From Datisca glomerata (Eukaryota > Streptophyta > Magnoliopsida > Cucurbitales > Datiscaceae), in the NCBI GenBank assembly GCA_003255025.1, contig QANY01013200.1, positions 372,001 to 436,000 of the forward strand: DNA of 64,000 nucleotides, in the 5' to 3' direction. Below are positions 10,830-23,030 of the stretch, one piece after another; the stretch's first letter is position 1, and each line of letters opens with the position of its first letter. A program made the position numbers and the translations under genes. Under the pieces are notes generated by a model. The model did no database searches. It was given only the letters and a program-made list of their open reading frames with translations, and was not told the DNA's origin.

Positions 10830-12209
10830 ATATTGGCATTTTGCCAAAGGGAAAAATATTCATTTTTTCACTTCATTCATCATCGCTTAAATCAAAATTT
10901 TCAAATGGGTCTTGTGAATCTTGGAATGCGTCATAGGTCCATTGTGCTAAGACGCGATCTTTCAAACCTCTTTTATCCGTCAATTGCTGAGGAGAAGTTC
11001 TGGATGATTGGCCTTTCTCGAATTTTGGTTTGATTGGATGATTTGAATCAACTGATGATTCATAGTTTGAATCATTATTGTCTTCCAGGAGAGAATTTTT
11101 TTTTGGATTAACTCCTGGTTTGATTTGGTCTATGGCTTTATTATGGCTTTGGATTCACCATTTGAAGAGGGTTTAGAATCGGGTTTTGATTTGGGTTTGG
11201 ATTCTCTAGATGAACTGGATGATTCGGATTGTGGTTTTAGGTTAATGGGCTCATTAATTTTTAATGGAGCTGGGTAAAAGGGTTAGCCAATTATAGGCCA
11301 GGACGGTCTTTTGCAAATTCTTGGTCGATGGATGTGATTATTTTTTGGTATTGAATTTATCCCACCACTTTACATAATATTGTGTGGTGAAGATTTCATC
11401 CTCGATTGAGTATTGCCATTTCAGTATCCATGGTATTTTATATTTAGGAAACAAAGTATTTGGGGAAAGAAAACCTCAATTGGTGATGGCTTATGAATCT
11501 TTAAAAATAAATTGAAAATTTGCTGCAAATCGATTGGGAAAATTTCTAAGACAGAACCATGAATGAACCACCATCTTAAGAACCATTTTAGAAAATTAAT
11601 TTTAAAACTCTCATCGGAATTTAAAAACTAAGATTGAGAAAAATCATTATTCAGATGTAGGAAAATTATGTGCATAACATTAATATAGTCGAAATAGTTG
11701 TATTATTTTTTATTTACAAGATTTGTGAGACCCGAAGGATGGGCTTTCCATTACTCCATGGTAATAATTTTGAGAATGTAGAAGGAATGATAGATGATTC
11801 TTCCTTCTTTATCTTTTATTGGGCTGATGTTAATGGATTTGGTTTCTAAGAGAATGTCTCTATAAAAACTAAGATTTTTGTCTCTGTGACCAGGGACAAA
11901 GTGAAATTCAAGAAGGAAATGAGCTTTTTCTATTTCAGCAGCTTTCTTTAAATAAACTAATGAGGACTCAATATAAAAGTGATTTTTACTAGGTGTTTTA
12001 TGAATGTAAGTGGATGATTTTTTATATTTTGTGATTGGTTGATTGACTAGCTGGGCATCGAAAGGCTGGGTAATTGAAAATAGGTCAAATTGATTGACCA
12101 AGGCTATTTGGTAATTGGGCCTGATGGACCCAAGAATTGTTAATTTTTTCGGAGTGGAAGACTCCTCTTTATTTTGGGCCTTGAGGGCCAATTGTGCCTT
12201 TGGTTCCAT
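10830..12209 (-). pseudogene. pararetrovirus C-terminal polyprotein region
   Basis: Downstream of RNase H, one - strand frame is open for 152 codons (12209-11751). It then continues in shifted frames through a Trp-rich segment to a Ser/Lys/Pro-rich tail around 11290-11150. A diverged second copy of the Ser/Lys tail is at 19053-18796. I cannot assign a function to this region beyond its place behind RNase H. It is broken by at least one stop at 11751 and several frameshifts. Confidence 0.5.
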
Positions 12210-12249
12210 GCTTTGAGGCTTGTGGCCTAGATCACATCTTGTCTACCCT

Positions 12250-13500
12250 GCAAAAATTCACGGGTGAGAAAGTCAGGAACTAAATTATTAATACCTGGAA
12301 TGAATTTAATATTAAAATCAAATATACTGAGAATGGATTGTCATCGAACAAATATTTGTTTGGAAGGAATATTATTAACATGTCTTGCAGATTTACAATC
12401 AATTTTTAAAAGGAATTTTTTATTTAATAAGTCATCTTGAAATTTTTGTATACACAGAACAATCGATAAGATTTTCTTTTTAATTGTACTATAATTAACT
12501 TGGGATTGGATCCAAGTTCCAGAAGTGAACGTAACAATTTGTTCAGGTAATTCTAGAGAGACTTTTTGTAATAAAATACCTCCATATTCGAGTTTAGAGG
12601 CATTAGTTTGGATAATTTTGAAAGAGTTATTTTGACTAAATCGAAGACAAGGAAGTGTCTTAACATGAGCCTTAGATCTTTTGACAAAATCAGTATGGAC
12701 AGTTGTCCATGGAGAGGATTCTTTTTTAAGCCTGCCAAAGAGAGGCTTACAGTCAATTCCCAATTTATTGTAAAAGTCAGATATGTAATTTAAAGATCCT
12801 AGAAACTTTTGCAACTGAGTTTTGTCAAGGATTTCATTAGGAAACTTGTCAGCAAATTGTATAACTCTATCAATTAGTTTAATAATAAAATGATGTATTC
12901 CAAATCTTAAAAATCTAATGGATTGAATTTTTTTTACTCGTAGAGATAACTAAACCATTTTGTTTTATTATCCTATCAAATAATTCAAGGTGTTTCCAAT
13001 GTTGTTATATTATTTTAGAGACATCTTCAATATAAACATTTGAGAAATCAGTAAATTGATTAAAGATCTCATTCATTATATTTTGGAATTCACTAGGGGC
13101 ATTCTTAAGTCCAAATGACATTACATTCCATTCATAATGGCTAAATGGAGTTACAAATGTACTTTTATACTTATCATTTTCATTTATGTAGATTTGCCAG
13201 AATCCAGATTTTATATCAAACTTAGAGAGTACCACTGCATCACCAAGTCTATTGATCAAATCCCTTTTGTTCGGTATTGGATATCTTATCCATTCTAAAA
13301 CATTATTAAATAGATTATAATTGATTACTAAATGAGGAACTCCTTGTTTAATTTCACTAGTATTTTAGACATAATAAGGTTCTTATTTAGGATTTCTGTA
13401 ATTTCTTTTCTTGCAGAGTTCGAGCATCTCATAATTCATTTAAATCGGTCGTGCCTTAGTAGGGATATTCTTCTCATCAAACTCCTTAATATAAGATAGA
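12250..13500 (-). pseudogene. pararetrovirus reverse transcriptase and RNase H
   Basis: Caulimovirid RT blocks are clear on the - strand: a FDIKSGFWQI motif near 13220-13190, then FGLKNAPSEFQ near 13110-13080, then the catalytic loop near 13040-13020. The usual Y-x-DD reads YIED, so the second catalytic aspartate is replaced by glutamate's neighbour pattern and the enzyme would be dead. A frameshift follows at about 13005. The connection domain starts with QKFLGSLNYISDF (12814) and leads into RNase H (QTNAS, YSTIKKKILS). Several stops precede 13260. The enzyme once copied pregenomic RNA. Confidence 0.8.
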
Positions 13501-13658
13501 CTGACAGTGTGTTGTTTCCTGTGCCAAAAAGCATTAGGGATGTCAGAACATAATTCTATGCAAATTCTTTGTTCAAGAGCTTTTATTTCCTTAAGTGAGG
13601 ATTCTGAAGCTGTTCTTCAATTTTTTTTTAATTTTAATTCATCCTGTAAAAAATATAA

Positions 13659-14060
13659 TTATTTTTCTTTACAAGAAATGATATTTATGGATTTAGAAAT
13701 AGATTTTTCTTTCAAAATTTTTAATTTTCCATTATGAGGAATTTTTTTTAATTTGACTCGCTCATTCATGGGATAAGTAATTATCCGATCATGCTCTGTT
13801 GTAAAAGGATACAACAAAGACATGAATGGTAAATCCAAAATAATTTTATCAGTCATATTTTTCATTAGGACAAATGATGTCTTAAAACATACATTGTCTT
13901 AGCAAATATGGACTTTGAAAATTTCTTAATTAATATGCATTCTTGTACCATTGGCAGAAGATAAAGATTCTTTCATCTTCTTGAAGTACTTGGTAGGAAG
14001 TAGTCCTTCTTGCATGCTATTTAAATCTGCTCCTGAATCAACAAGAGCCATAAATGTGAA
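13659..14060 (-). pseudogene. pararetrovirus aspartic protease
   Basis: The active-site motif LVDSGADLN is intact on the - strand at about 14051-14025. It is followed by a second conserved block with LDLPFMSLLYPF near 13830-13795. One strand between them is broken by a stop near 13920. This retroviral-type protease normally cuts the viral polyprotein. It lies between the knuckle and the RT as in the family. Confidence 0.75.
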
Positions 14061-14713
14061 ATCAAAATCTTGGATAATGATCCTGACCATTATGTACCAT
14101 TTCTTGATTATGATTTAATTAAGAATTTGGATGAAGTTTTCATCGTCTTGGTTGATAATAATAGGTTCTTCCAATTTATTATAAAAAATTGGGGATTCAC
14201 TAGGTTCTCCTAGTTTGTGTTTTTTAATCATATTTTCAATTTTTAAAAGATTTAACTCTTTGGTTATTTCTGTGCTAGAATCTTTTAATTCTTTTATTTT
14301 AATTTTAATATTTTTAATTTCTTTCTAAAGTTCCTGTAAGGTAACTTCTTTTTCTTTTCTTTTAACCTTATTAAATTTTTCAAGGGTTTGCGAAAGGCTT
14401 ACGGTATTGTTATTATTAGACTTAGTTTCTTTCTTAGTCTTTCTAAATATTCTTGTTTTAATTCTGGATTCTCAATTTTGCTAATTAAATCTAACAAGAG
14501 GTTTTCTTGTTCTTCATTTTTATTTAAAACATTAATTTTTTGACAACAACTATCCCTACACCTCATAGTGATATTGGCAGAGGATTCGGGTGATTAAAAT
14601 TCCCTAAATCTTCACTATCACTTCTCATCATAATCTATTATTTCTAAGATTCTAAACAATTCTTTTTTATCTTCTTCAGAGAGTTTTAATTGATTAATTT
14701 TATTTTTAACCTG

Positions 14714-14760
14714 ACAAGTATGAGAAGAATGATCATTCTTGTCACATTTAAAATACTTAA
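14714..14760 (-). pseudogene. coat-protein CCHC zinc knuckle, damaged
   Basis: The - strand reads KYFKCDKNDHSSHTCQV. The spacing C-x4-H-x4-C is kept, but the first cysteine of C-x2-C is tyrosine (TGT to TAT, a single G to A change). The knuckle follows the coat region, as in Caulimoviridae. Confidence 0.6.
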
Positions 14761-15210
14761 TTTTACTTTTATCAATATTTTTATTAATTTTTCTTCTAGA
14801 ATAATTTTTATTCTTGGAGAAACGTTTATCTAATTTTTTTTTCTTTGAAAAGTATTGGTCAAAGTTTTAACTTTTATGGTAATTTCTCCTATGAGGCTTG
14901 TGGATCCTTCTAAGGCTTAAATGGAAAATTTTCCTATTTTTATAGGAAGGAGCAATAACGGGTAAACAGTACTGCTCGTAAATATTACCTAATTCATATT
15001 TAGAAGTTTTATTTTATTTTTTAATTTGTTGATTTTCATATCAATACACATTCTTAAACCTTCTTTTTGTATTATAGTAATTATTGCTATGAACTGTTCT
15101 AATTTTATGTGTGAACAAATTCGGTAAAATGTTTCTTTTCAAAATGTTTGATTACTATCATCCCTTGTTATTACTCTGAACAAAAATATATTTTGTACCA
15201 GTTAAAATCC

Positions 15211-15900
15211 TTAGGGTTGGACACCTAGATTAGTCAATTGATCATGGATATACGAAGTAACATTACTTGACGTTCCAATGAAGTGTTCAATTATTCTGTA
15301 AAGGAGTTTATTGATGGCACCATGTATTGTTTCCTGGTTCTCTCCAATAGTTGGGTTTCCTTCATCGTCAATCTTTACTGCAAAAAGAATGATATTTTTG
15401 AATTCTTCTGTAAGATGTTTCTCCCACCAGGAATGTACCATTCCTGTGGATATAGTGACTAAAAGATTTATCACCTCATTGTGAAGTAGATTGTGTGTGG
15501 TAGTGTAGTTGTTAACTACCCTTGCCATGTGCTGTAATTTATTAGGAACTTCTTGTTCAGAAAGTCCATCAATATTTCATTTGTACAATTTTTCTGCAGA
15601 AACGGAAAATTGATTAACTAAATAATTTTCAAAAACTTGGGTATAAGGAGGAATTGGTCTTTTATACCATTTTCTTTCTGATTTATTAATTTCTAAATTT
15701 TTAAATATATCTTCAATATTATTAATGTTTGAAGATTCATGGATTGTGGATGACTCATAGGTGGATTCTAACCTATGGCTTTCTAATTCTAAACTACTAT
15801 TTTGGCTAATAACCTTAACAGAAAAATATGATTCAACAGATTTATATTTCAATTGTTCAAGCATTTTATCTATATGTTTATTAAGGAGAACAATATTCAA
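15211..15900 (-). pseudogene. pararetrovirus coat protein core
   Basis: Two adjoining frames (15900-15577 and 15528-15211) carry the caulimovirid coat core. The first ends with PIPPYTQVFENY. The second has SWWEKHLTEEFKN and IIEHFIGTSS, which match the family pattern K-x-WWD-x-x-LT ... TIIEHF-x-G. The two frames are separated by a stop or frameshift at about 15530-15575. The family's next block should follow but the frame stops at 15211. Confidence 0.75.
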
Positions 15901-15953
15901 AATAGTTTTATCTAAAAGATTTTTTAAGGGTTTTCTTTCAGGGATTCATTAGG

Positions 15954-16880
15954 TTAAAGTTCATTGAGAACATCACCTTTATTCTCAATTTTGTCTAATT
16001 GTTTTTCTATTGTAATTAGACTTTGATTGGTGTAATTGAGTTGTTCAAATAATTTTTTATTTGGTTCTTCTTCCTTTGAAATTTTGAAAGGAGAAGTAGT
16101 GATTAAAGAATTTTTATGATTAATCATAATTTTTTTCAGGTGGTGGATGAATGACAGACACTGCACTTGAGTCTTCTTTGACCCACTTAGACTTAGAAAT
16201 TACATTAATAGTTTTCTCATAAATATCTTTGATATATTCAAGGAAAAACATATCAACTCTAAATTTTTGCATGAATGCCTTCCATTAAGCAAGTATAATT
16301 TTTCTTTGATCCATATTGTATGCATCACTGAACCTATTATGTCTATTGAGATTGGCTGAGTCAATATTGTGTTGGGTTAGACCTTCCCAATCGGTAAGGT
16401 TTGTATCCTTGGTTTAGGGTTCCTAAATGTAAAACTAAGAATTGAGGATTAACAGGAGGTAAGGTTCCTAGGATATCTGATTATGTGGGTGCCTTTGGTT
16501 CGTCAGGTTGTTCAGACTTATTATCATAGATTGACTGACTAACTTGAGAATTCATAGCTATCCCTTTAAGTCTTAAATTTTTAATACTTAATTTTTTTAA
16601 TTCTTGTTCTAATTGTTCAATCCTAATATCTTAATCATTTCTAATGGATGATCCATAAAAGGAATTCCTAGGGGTGCTAGACTGGCTATACTCCCTAATT
16701 TGAGGATTAGAACTAGAAGATTGGAAGTTAAATTTGACAGTATCATCCAAGTACTGTTGGATGTAATCTACATCTTTTATAGGTCGTTTTATTTGAGTGG
16801 GTTGGCTTTCATTGGTTAGAAGCCAATTTGAAGGCAAAGTAGTATCAAACCACCTAATTATTTTTGAAAAAAGACTATAA
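15954..16880 (-). pseudogene. pararetrovirus linker between MP and coat
   Basis: Two short frames (16837-16631 and 16166-15954) lie between movement and coat regions. The first, with PSNWLLTNESQP and a Ser/Asn-rich tail, has a close second copy on the + strand at 22497-22650. The second is Lys/Glu-rich and could form a coiled coil. Function not assigned. Both are interrupted. Confidence 0.5.
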
Positions 16881-17467
16881 TATTTGCATTACTTTGACTA
16901 GATTGAATCAATAGGGTTTGATTTTTGGGACTCCTATTGATAGCTTAGAAATTCATATTAGATTTTGTGACTTTATAATGAATTCTAAAAATTAAAGCTA
17001 GAGGTTAGGTACCTTCTAGGACTTGGTAGTCACTAGTTTTAATATTCAGAGTTAATGATTTAGAATATGGGGGTCTGCTAAACTAACAGAGAAATCTGGG
17101 AAACAATCGAACAGATTGGATCATTACAAAGTGAGAGGATTCAATTAATCATAAAATACTATCATTAAAATTAGTGAATGTTGCATCTCGCAAGGCTAAC
17201 AAGACATAGTATTTAGTAATGTTTAATCGTATTAAAAGAAAGCATTTGACAAGTTTCATGCTTGTTGATTTTTTCAATTGATTTTACATGATGTTGTGGC
17301 TTGAAAGAAGCAACAGACCATGTTTGTTTGTAAATATTTTTAGTAGGGATTTTGGGTATATTCCATACCCTATGATCTACTTGATGATCATCTGCTAATT
17401 CAAAATGTTCTTCATTTATTGTAGATCTATTGCTACTAGAAGAATTATTTCTAAATAATCTACTCAT
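16881..17467 (-). pseudogene. pararetrovirus movement protein, internally deleted
   Basis: The frame starts with ATG at 17467 (MSRLFRNNSSSSNRST) and is open for 84 codons. Compared with the + strand copy at 21775, about 90 bp of the movement-protein core are missing near 17207, where the sequence jumps from the codons for IKHY to LARC. The C-terminal half follows in other frames. The family (30K superfamily) widens plasmodesmata for cell-to-cell spread. This copy cannot encode a working protein. Confidence 0.7.
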
Positions 17468-17842
17468 TGCTCAAGAAACTAAATTATTCTTATGATTGAC
17501 TCTTCTAAATAATCGACTCTTCGCCATTTTGCCACTATAATCACTATACTCTCAAGATTTATGTATCTAAGAGGTCTTATTGTGAAGTCTGAAGTAAACC
17601 AAATAGAAACTTATACGTCAGCCTCAGGTAAACCAGATTCATAGATTAAAATAATCAAATATTATAGAGAAATTATCAAGCATAAAAATAACCAATCACT
17701 TGGGCGGAGAGTGAGATTAAATAAAAACAAATATTCAAAACTAATTGAGCGACAATAAAAGTAATAACCAGCCATAACATGCGATTAATAGATAAATTAA
17801 GTATACAGTAAATCTCCCCACCAAGTTTAGCTTTGATACCAA
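17468..17842 (-). promoter_or_regulatory. pararetrovirus leader with tRNA-Met primer site
   Basis: On the - strand the block starts with TTGGTATCAAAGC at 17842-17830, two or three bases from the tRNA-Met complement, then GGTGGGGAGATTT and a 350-base AU-rich leader up to the movement-protein ATG at 17467. Four such leaders are in the window: 17.5-17.8 and 20.1-20.35 kb on -, 19.3-19.7 and 21.35-21.8 kb on +. Confidence 0.7.
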
Positions 17843-19322
17843 AATGTGCAGAATTGCGTATAATTTAAAAAAAATTTAAGTGGGGGAATTAAGATGCAAG
17901 AATTAAACACAAAAATAGTAAAACAATATTGAGGTGTAAGATTAAAAACTTACACAAAAGTGTTTATTGGCAACAATTAAATAGTGTTCTCACTCACTAT
18001 TTAACATTGAAGAAAAAGAAGAAAGATTTACAAAAGAAGAGGAGAAGAAGTAGCTTTGGTTCAATAAACATGTTTTACTCTCAAATAGTTAAGAGTTAAA
18101 AACTAGTTCTGTGGAACAACTGAGAGAAGGTTGGCTATTTATAGTCAAGTAAAGTGGAGTTCACCGGGAACCCATCACTTTCCTGAACTATTCTATTTTA
18201 CAAAAGTAAAAATATTTTATATTTCTACTTGTGTCTATTCGTGACTAGAAACAATAAAAAACATGAATAATTGCCTAATTATTCGACAAATAGTATATTA
18301 ATTATAGAAATAGACAAATTACAAAGATTCCTGAGATAATTTATATCTCGGTCGTTGTGTCATGATTGATGTATTTGAAATGTCATTGTGACTTTTGATG
18401 TGCATTGGATTCTTTGATAATTTCTATCTTGGATTCTTGTATGTGGTTGTTGCTTTACTTTAGTGAAGGCATTGTCGTTGATCATTGATAATTGCTATCT
18501 TAGACTTTTTTGGCTAGTTCGTTGATCATGATTATTGTCTGGAAAAATTATTGTGACTAATGTTATTGATAATTGCTTGGCTTGAAGATCATTATGACTG
18601 TTGCATTGTGCTGATGTATCACCATAATACATATTCAAAATTACTTTGATTCTTTGATTTTGTTCAAACATTGGCATTTTGCTAAAGGTGAATTCTTCGA
18701 TTTATTCATTGATTGATCTAAATTTATTGATCATTATTGATATTGGTATTATCACATGGGTCCTTCAATTGCTGAAGAGTAACCTTTCTGGATGATTAGT
18801 AACTTGACTCTTTAGATGATTTAGAGTCATATTTTTCATTGTCTTCCAAAAGAAGAAGCATATTTTGAATTAATTCTTCCTCTAATTTAGATTTAGGCTT
18901 TACGACCTTTGATTTACCCGATGGTTTGTGTTTGGATTCATGTTTTGATTTGGGTATGGAAGAATTTGACAAGAATAGTTTTATTTGTGAAGCTAGGTAA
19001 ATGGGCTCCTTAATTATTAATAGAGCTTGGATAAAAGGGTTTCCGAGTCCCATAATGGGATGGATACTGGTAAATTCATAATTAACGAATGCAATGATTT
19101 TATGGGTATTGAATTGATCCCACTATTTAACATAATATTATCTTATAAGAATTCCATCTTCATTGAATATTGTCATTTTAAAATCCAGGGTATTTTGAAT
19201 TTACTTGTAAAACAAAGGATTTGGGAAAAGTAACCTCTTTGGTGAGGGTTCGTATGTATATGTCCATAAATAATTTAAAAGCTTGTCGCAAATCAATTAG
19301 GAATAAATTTCCAAGACAGAGC
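17843..19322 (-). mobile_element. tail of a second pararetrovirus copy, in tandem
   Basis: Right of the primer site the same - strand order continues as the end of another genome copy. The non-coding block is at 17843-18310, then the region with short Asn/Gln-rich frames (18677-18495), then the Ser/Lys-rich C-terminal tail (19053-18796). This is what a head-to-tail tandem integration would give. The copy breaks at about 19322 inside AAGACAGAGC, where orientation flips. Confidence 0.65.
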
Positions 19323-20112
19323 TAAATCTTGTGGGGAGATTTACTATTTACTTAATTTATCTGCTTAATTAATCTGTTATGGCTAGTTATTGCTTTATTG
19401 TTGCTCAATTGCCTACCTGAATAATTATTTTTATTTAATCTCACTTTTCGTCCAAGTAGCTGGTTATTTTTATGCTTGATAATTTCTCTGTAATATTTGA
19501 TTATTTAGTCTATGAATCTGGTTTACCAAAGGCTGACGTATCTGTTTCTATTTCTTTACTTCAAGCACCACAATAAGACCTCTTAGATACATAAATCTCG
19601 AGAGTAGGGTGCTTGAAGGGGCAAAGTGGCGAAGAGTCAACCTGTTAGGTGGTTGTAAAAGTCATAGCAGATTATTAATCAAAATATAATTTGAAATTTT
19701 CAATCATAAGAATAATTTAGTTTCTTGAGCCATGAGTAGATTATTTATTAGTAATTCTTCTAGTAGTAATAGGTCTACAATAATTTCAATACCTAACATA
19801 ATAAATGAAGAACATTTTGAATTAGCAGATGATCAAGTAGACCATAGGGTATGGAATATACCTAAAATCCCTAATAAAAATATTTACAAATCAACATAGT
19901 TTGTTGCTTCTTTCAAGCCACAACATCATGTAAAAACTATTGAAAAAATATATGGTCTGGGGAATGAGCCTAAAACTTGTCAATTTCTATCTTTTAATGC
20001 GATTAAACATCACATTGGAGAATGATATAATTTCCTTCATTTTGGTTTAGTCTAGATTAGAGTTAAACCACTTTCAAGAAGAGGTATAAGTACCTCTGTC
20101 TTGTTAGCCTAA
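19323..20112 (+). mobile_element. inverted pararetrovirus head: leader and truncated MP
   Basis: The + strand leader begins at GGTGGGGAG-like sequence (19328-19337). A movement-protein frame starts at ATG 19732 (MSRLFISNSSSSNRST). It has a stop in the conserved core near 20024 and ends at CTTGTTAGCC (about 20110), where it joins an inverted leader. The unit is therefore joined tail to head with 17843-19322 in opposite orientation. Confidence 0.7.
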
Positions 20113-21344
20113 ACTAAATAGAAACTGATACGTCAGCCTCTGATAAATCAGATTCATAGATTAAATAATCAAATATTATAGAGAAATTATCAAGCATAAA
20201 AATAACCAGTCACTTGGGCGGAGAGTGAAGATTAAATAAAAAATATTATTCAGGTAAGCAATTGAGCGAAAATAAAAGTAATAACCAGCCATAACAGGTG
20301 GTGAATAGATAAATTAAGCTGATAAATTTAGTATACAATAAATCTCCCCACCAGGTTTAGCTTTGATACCAAAATGTACGGAATTGCAAATAATTTTAAA
20401 AAATTTACGTGGGGGAATTAAGATGTAAGAATTAAACACAAAAACAATAAAACTATATTGAGCTGTAAGATTAAAAACTTACACAAATAAGGTTTATTGG
20501 CAACAATTAAATAGTGCTCTCGCTCACTATTTAACATAGAAGAAAAAGAAGAAAGATTTACAAAAGAGGAGAGAAGAAGAAGAAGAAGCAGCAGCTTTGG
20601 TTCAATAAACAAGTTTTACTCTCAAATAGTTAAAGAGTTAAAAATCAATTATGTGGAACAACTGAGAGAATGGTGGTTATTATTGCCCAGTAAAGTGGAG
20701 TTCGCCGGGAACCCATCACTTACCTGAACTATTCTATTCTATAAAAATAAAAACATTTAAATTTCTACTTTTGTCTATTCATGACTAGAAATAGTAAAAA
20801 AACATGAATAGTTACCTAATTATTCGATGACAAGTACAATAATTATAGAAATAGACAAATTACAAAGATTCTCTCGATAATTTATATCTCGGTCTTTGTG
20901 TCATGATTGATGTCGTTGAAATGTCATTATGACTATTGATGTGCATTGGATTACATGATAATTTCTATCTTGGATTCTTGTGCGTGATTGTTGCTTTACT
21001 TTGGTGGAGGCATTGTCATTGATCCTTGATAATTACTATCTTAGACTTCTGTGGCTTGTTCGTTGATTATGATTATTGTCTGAAAAAGTCATTGTGACTA
21101 ATGCTATTGATAATTTCTTGGCTTGAAGATCATTATGACTATTGCATTGTGCTGATGTGTCACCATAATACATCTTCAAAATTACTTTGATTCTTTCATT
21201 TTGTTCAAACATTGGCATTTTGCTAAAGGTAAATTCTTCGATCTATTCATTGATTGATCTAAATTTATTCATCATTATTGATATTGATATTATCCAGAAA
21301 TAATTTAAAAGCTTGTCACAAATCAATTGAGAATAAATTTCCAT
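20113..21344 (-). mobile_element. third pararetrovirus piece: leader, non-coding, tail
   Basis: This piece repeats the arrangement of 17.58-19.32 kb on the - strand: leader (20113-20350), primer site near 20351-20362, non-coding block (20363-20830) and Asn-rich frame (21218-21036, nearly the same as 18677-18495). About 540 bp corresponding to 18.72-19.26 kb are missing near 21290, so the Ser/Lys tail is absent. It ends at GACAGAGC near 21347, the same joint as at 19322. Confidence 0.65.
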
Positions 21345-21774
21345 GACAGAGCCAAATCTGGTGGGGAGATTTAGTATTTACTTAATTTATCTGCTTAATT
21401 AATCTGTTCACCACCTGTTATGACTGGTTATTGTTTTTATTGTTGCTCAATTGCTTACCTGAATAATTGCTTTTATTTAATCTCACTCTTCGCCCAAACT
21501 GCTGGTTATTTTTATACTTGATAATTTCTCTGTAATATTTGATTATTTATTCTATGAATCTTGTTTACGAGAGGTTGAAGTATCAGTTTATATTTCATTT
21601 ACTTCATGCATCATAATAAGCCCTCTTAGATACATAAATCTCGAGAGTAGGGTGCTTGTAGGGGCAAAGTGGTGAAGAGTCAACCTGGCAGGTGGTTGTA
21701 AAAGTCTTAGAAGATTATCAATCAAAATACAGTATGAAATTTTTAATCATAAGAATAATTTAGTTTCTTCAGCC

Positions 21775-22352
21775 ATGAGTAGATTATTTATTAGTAATTT
21801 TTATAGTAGCAATAGGTCTACAATAACTTCAATACATAACATAATAAATGAAGAACATTTTGAATTAGCAGATGATCAAATAGATCATTGGGTATAGAAT
21901 ATACCCCATACTCCTAATAAAAATATTTATAAATCAATATGGTTTGTTGTTTCTTTCAAGCCACAACATCATGTAAAAACAATTGGAAAAAAATATGGTC
22001 TGGGGAAAGAGCATGAAACTTGTCAATTTATTTTTTTGAATGCAATTAAACATCACATTGAAGAATGATATAATTTCTTTCATTTTGGTTTGGTCCAGAT
22101 TGGAGTTAAACCACTCACAAGGAGAGGCCTAAATACCTCTCTCTTGTTAGCCTTGCGAGATGCAAGATTCACTAATTTTAATTATAGTATTTTAGGACTA
22201 ATTGAATCCTCACTTTGTAATGGTCCAATCCATTTCGATTGTTTCCTAGATTTCTCTGTTAGTTTAGCAGACCACCATAGTCTAAAATCATAAACTCTGA
22301 ATATTAAAATTAGTGGTTACCAAGTTCAGAAGGTACGCAACCTCTAACTTTA
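21775..22352 (+). pseudogene. pararetrovirus movement protein, most complete copy
   Basis: The ATG at 21775 starts a frame with MSRLFISN. There are stops near 21897 and 22066. The core is then open from 22090 and shows VQIGVKPLTRRGLNTS, LALRDARFTNFNYSILGLIE, SSLCNGPIHF and DFSVSLAD. These match the 30K-type movement protein of Caulimoviridae (V-x-I-K-PLTR-x-GL-x-T ... LRDAR ... ILG-x-IES-x-L-x-NGP-x-x-F). The reading ends at TAA near 22291. It is the best preserved of three copies but still broken. Confidence 0.75.
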
Positions 22353-23030
22353 ATTTTTAGAATTCATTACAAAGTAACAAAACCAATATGAATTTTCAAG
22401 CTATCAATAGGAGTCCCGAAATTAAACCATATTGATTCAATCTAGCCAAAGTAATGCAAATATTAGAGTCCATAAAACAATTAGGTGGTCTGATATTACT
22501 TTTTCTTCAAATTGGCTTCAAACCAATGAAAGCCAACCCTCTCAAATACCACGACCAATAGAAGACATAGATTACATCCAACAGTACATGGATTGTACTA
22601 TCAGAATTAACTTCCAATCTTCTAGTTCTAATCCTCAAATTACGGAGTAAAGCCAGTCTAGCACCCCTAGGAATTCCTTTTCTGGATCATTCATTAGTAA
22701 TGTTCAAGATCTTAAGATTCAACAATTAGAACAAGAATTAAAAAAATTAAACATTAAAAGGTTAAGACTTAAAGGAATGGCTACAAACTCTAAAGTTAGT
22801 CAGTCAGTCTATGATAATAAGTCTGAACAATCTGACGAACACGAGGCACCCATAGAATCGGATTTCCAAAGAACCTTACCTGTTCTTAATCCTCAACTCT
22901 TAGTTTTACATTTAGGAACCCCGAACCAAGAATACAAGCCATATTGAGAAGGTCTAACCCAATACAATAATGACTTGTTGAAGTTTAAAGAAGGACCCGT
23001 CTTTGAACATTCAAAAATAATGAGATGTTA
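22353..23030 (+). pseudogene. pararetrovirus linker region, second copy
   Basis: Open from 22432 to 22650 with SSNWLQTNESQPSQIPRPIE, then further in shifted frames with a Lys/Leu-rich heptad-like stretch at 22720-22790. It corresponds to 16880-16400 on the - strand. Confidence 0.5.

Larger units (their letters stand above)
10110..17842 (-). mobile_element. endogenous caulimovirid, near genome-length copy
   Basis: A - strand pararetrovirus copy runs from a tRNA-Met site at 17830-17841 to a second occurrence of the same site near 10187-10197. The separation of about 7.6 kb is one circular Caulimoviridae genome. In order it holds leader, movement protein, linker, coat protein, CCHC knuckle, aspartic protease, reverse transcriptase, RNase H and a C-terminal region. 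No clear intergenic gap with a new start codon separates coat and pol, which would suit the single fused polyprotein of petuvirus-like members. Stops and frameshifts are too many to be certain. No integrase is present, as expected. The copy is broken throughout. Confidence 0.8.
21345..23030 (+). mobile_element. fourth pararetrovirus piece: leader, MP and linker
   Basis: The leader (21345-21774) is followed by movement protein and linker sequence on the + strand. The unit is a longer relative of 19323-20112. Viral similarity fades after a stop near 23034. Beyond that the sequence is unique and leads to the upstream region of the WRI-like gene. Confidence 0.7.
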
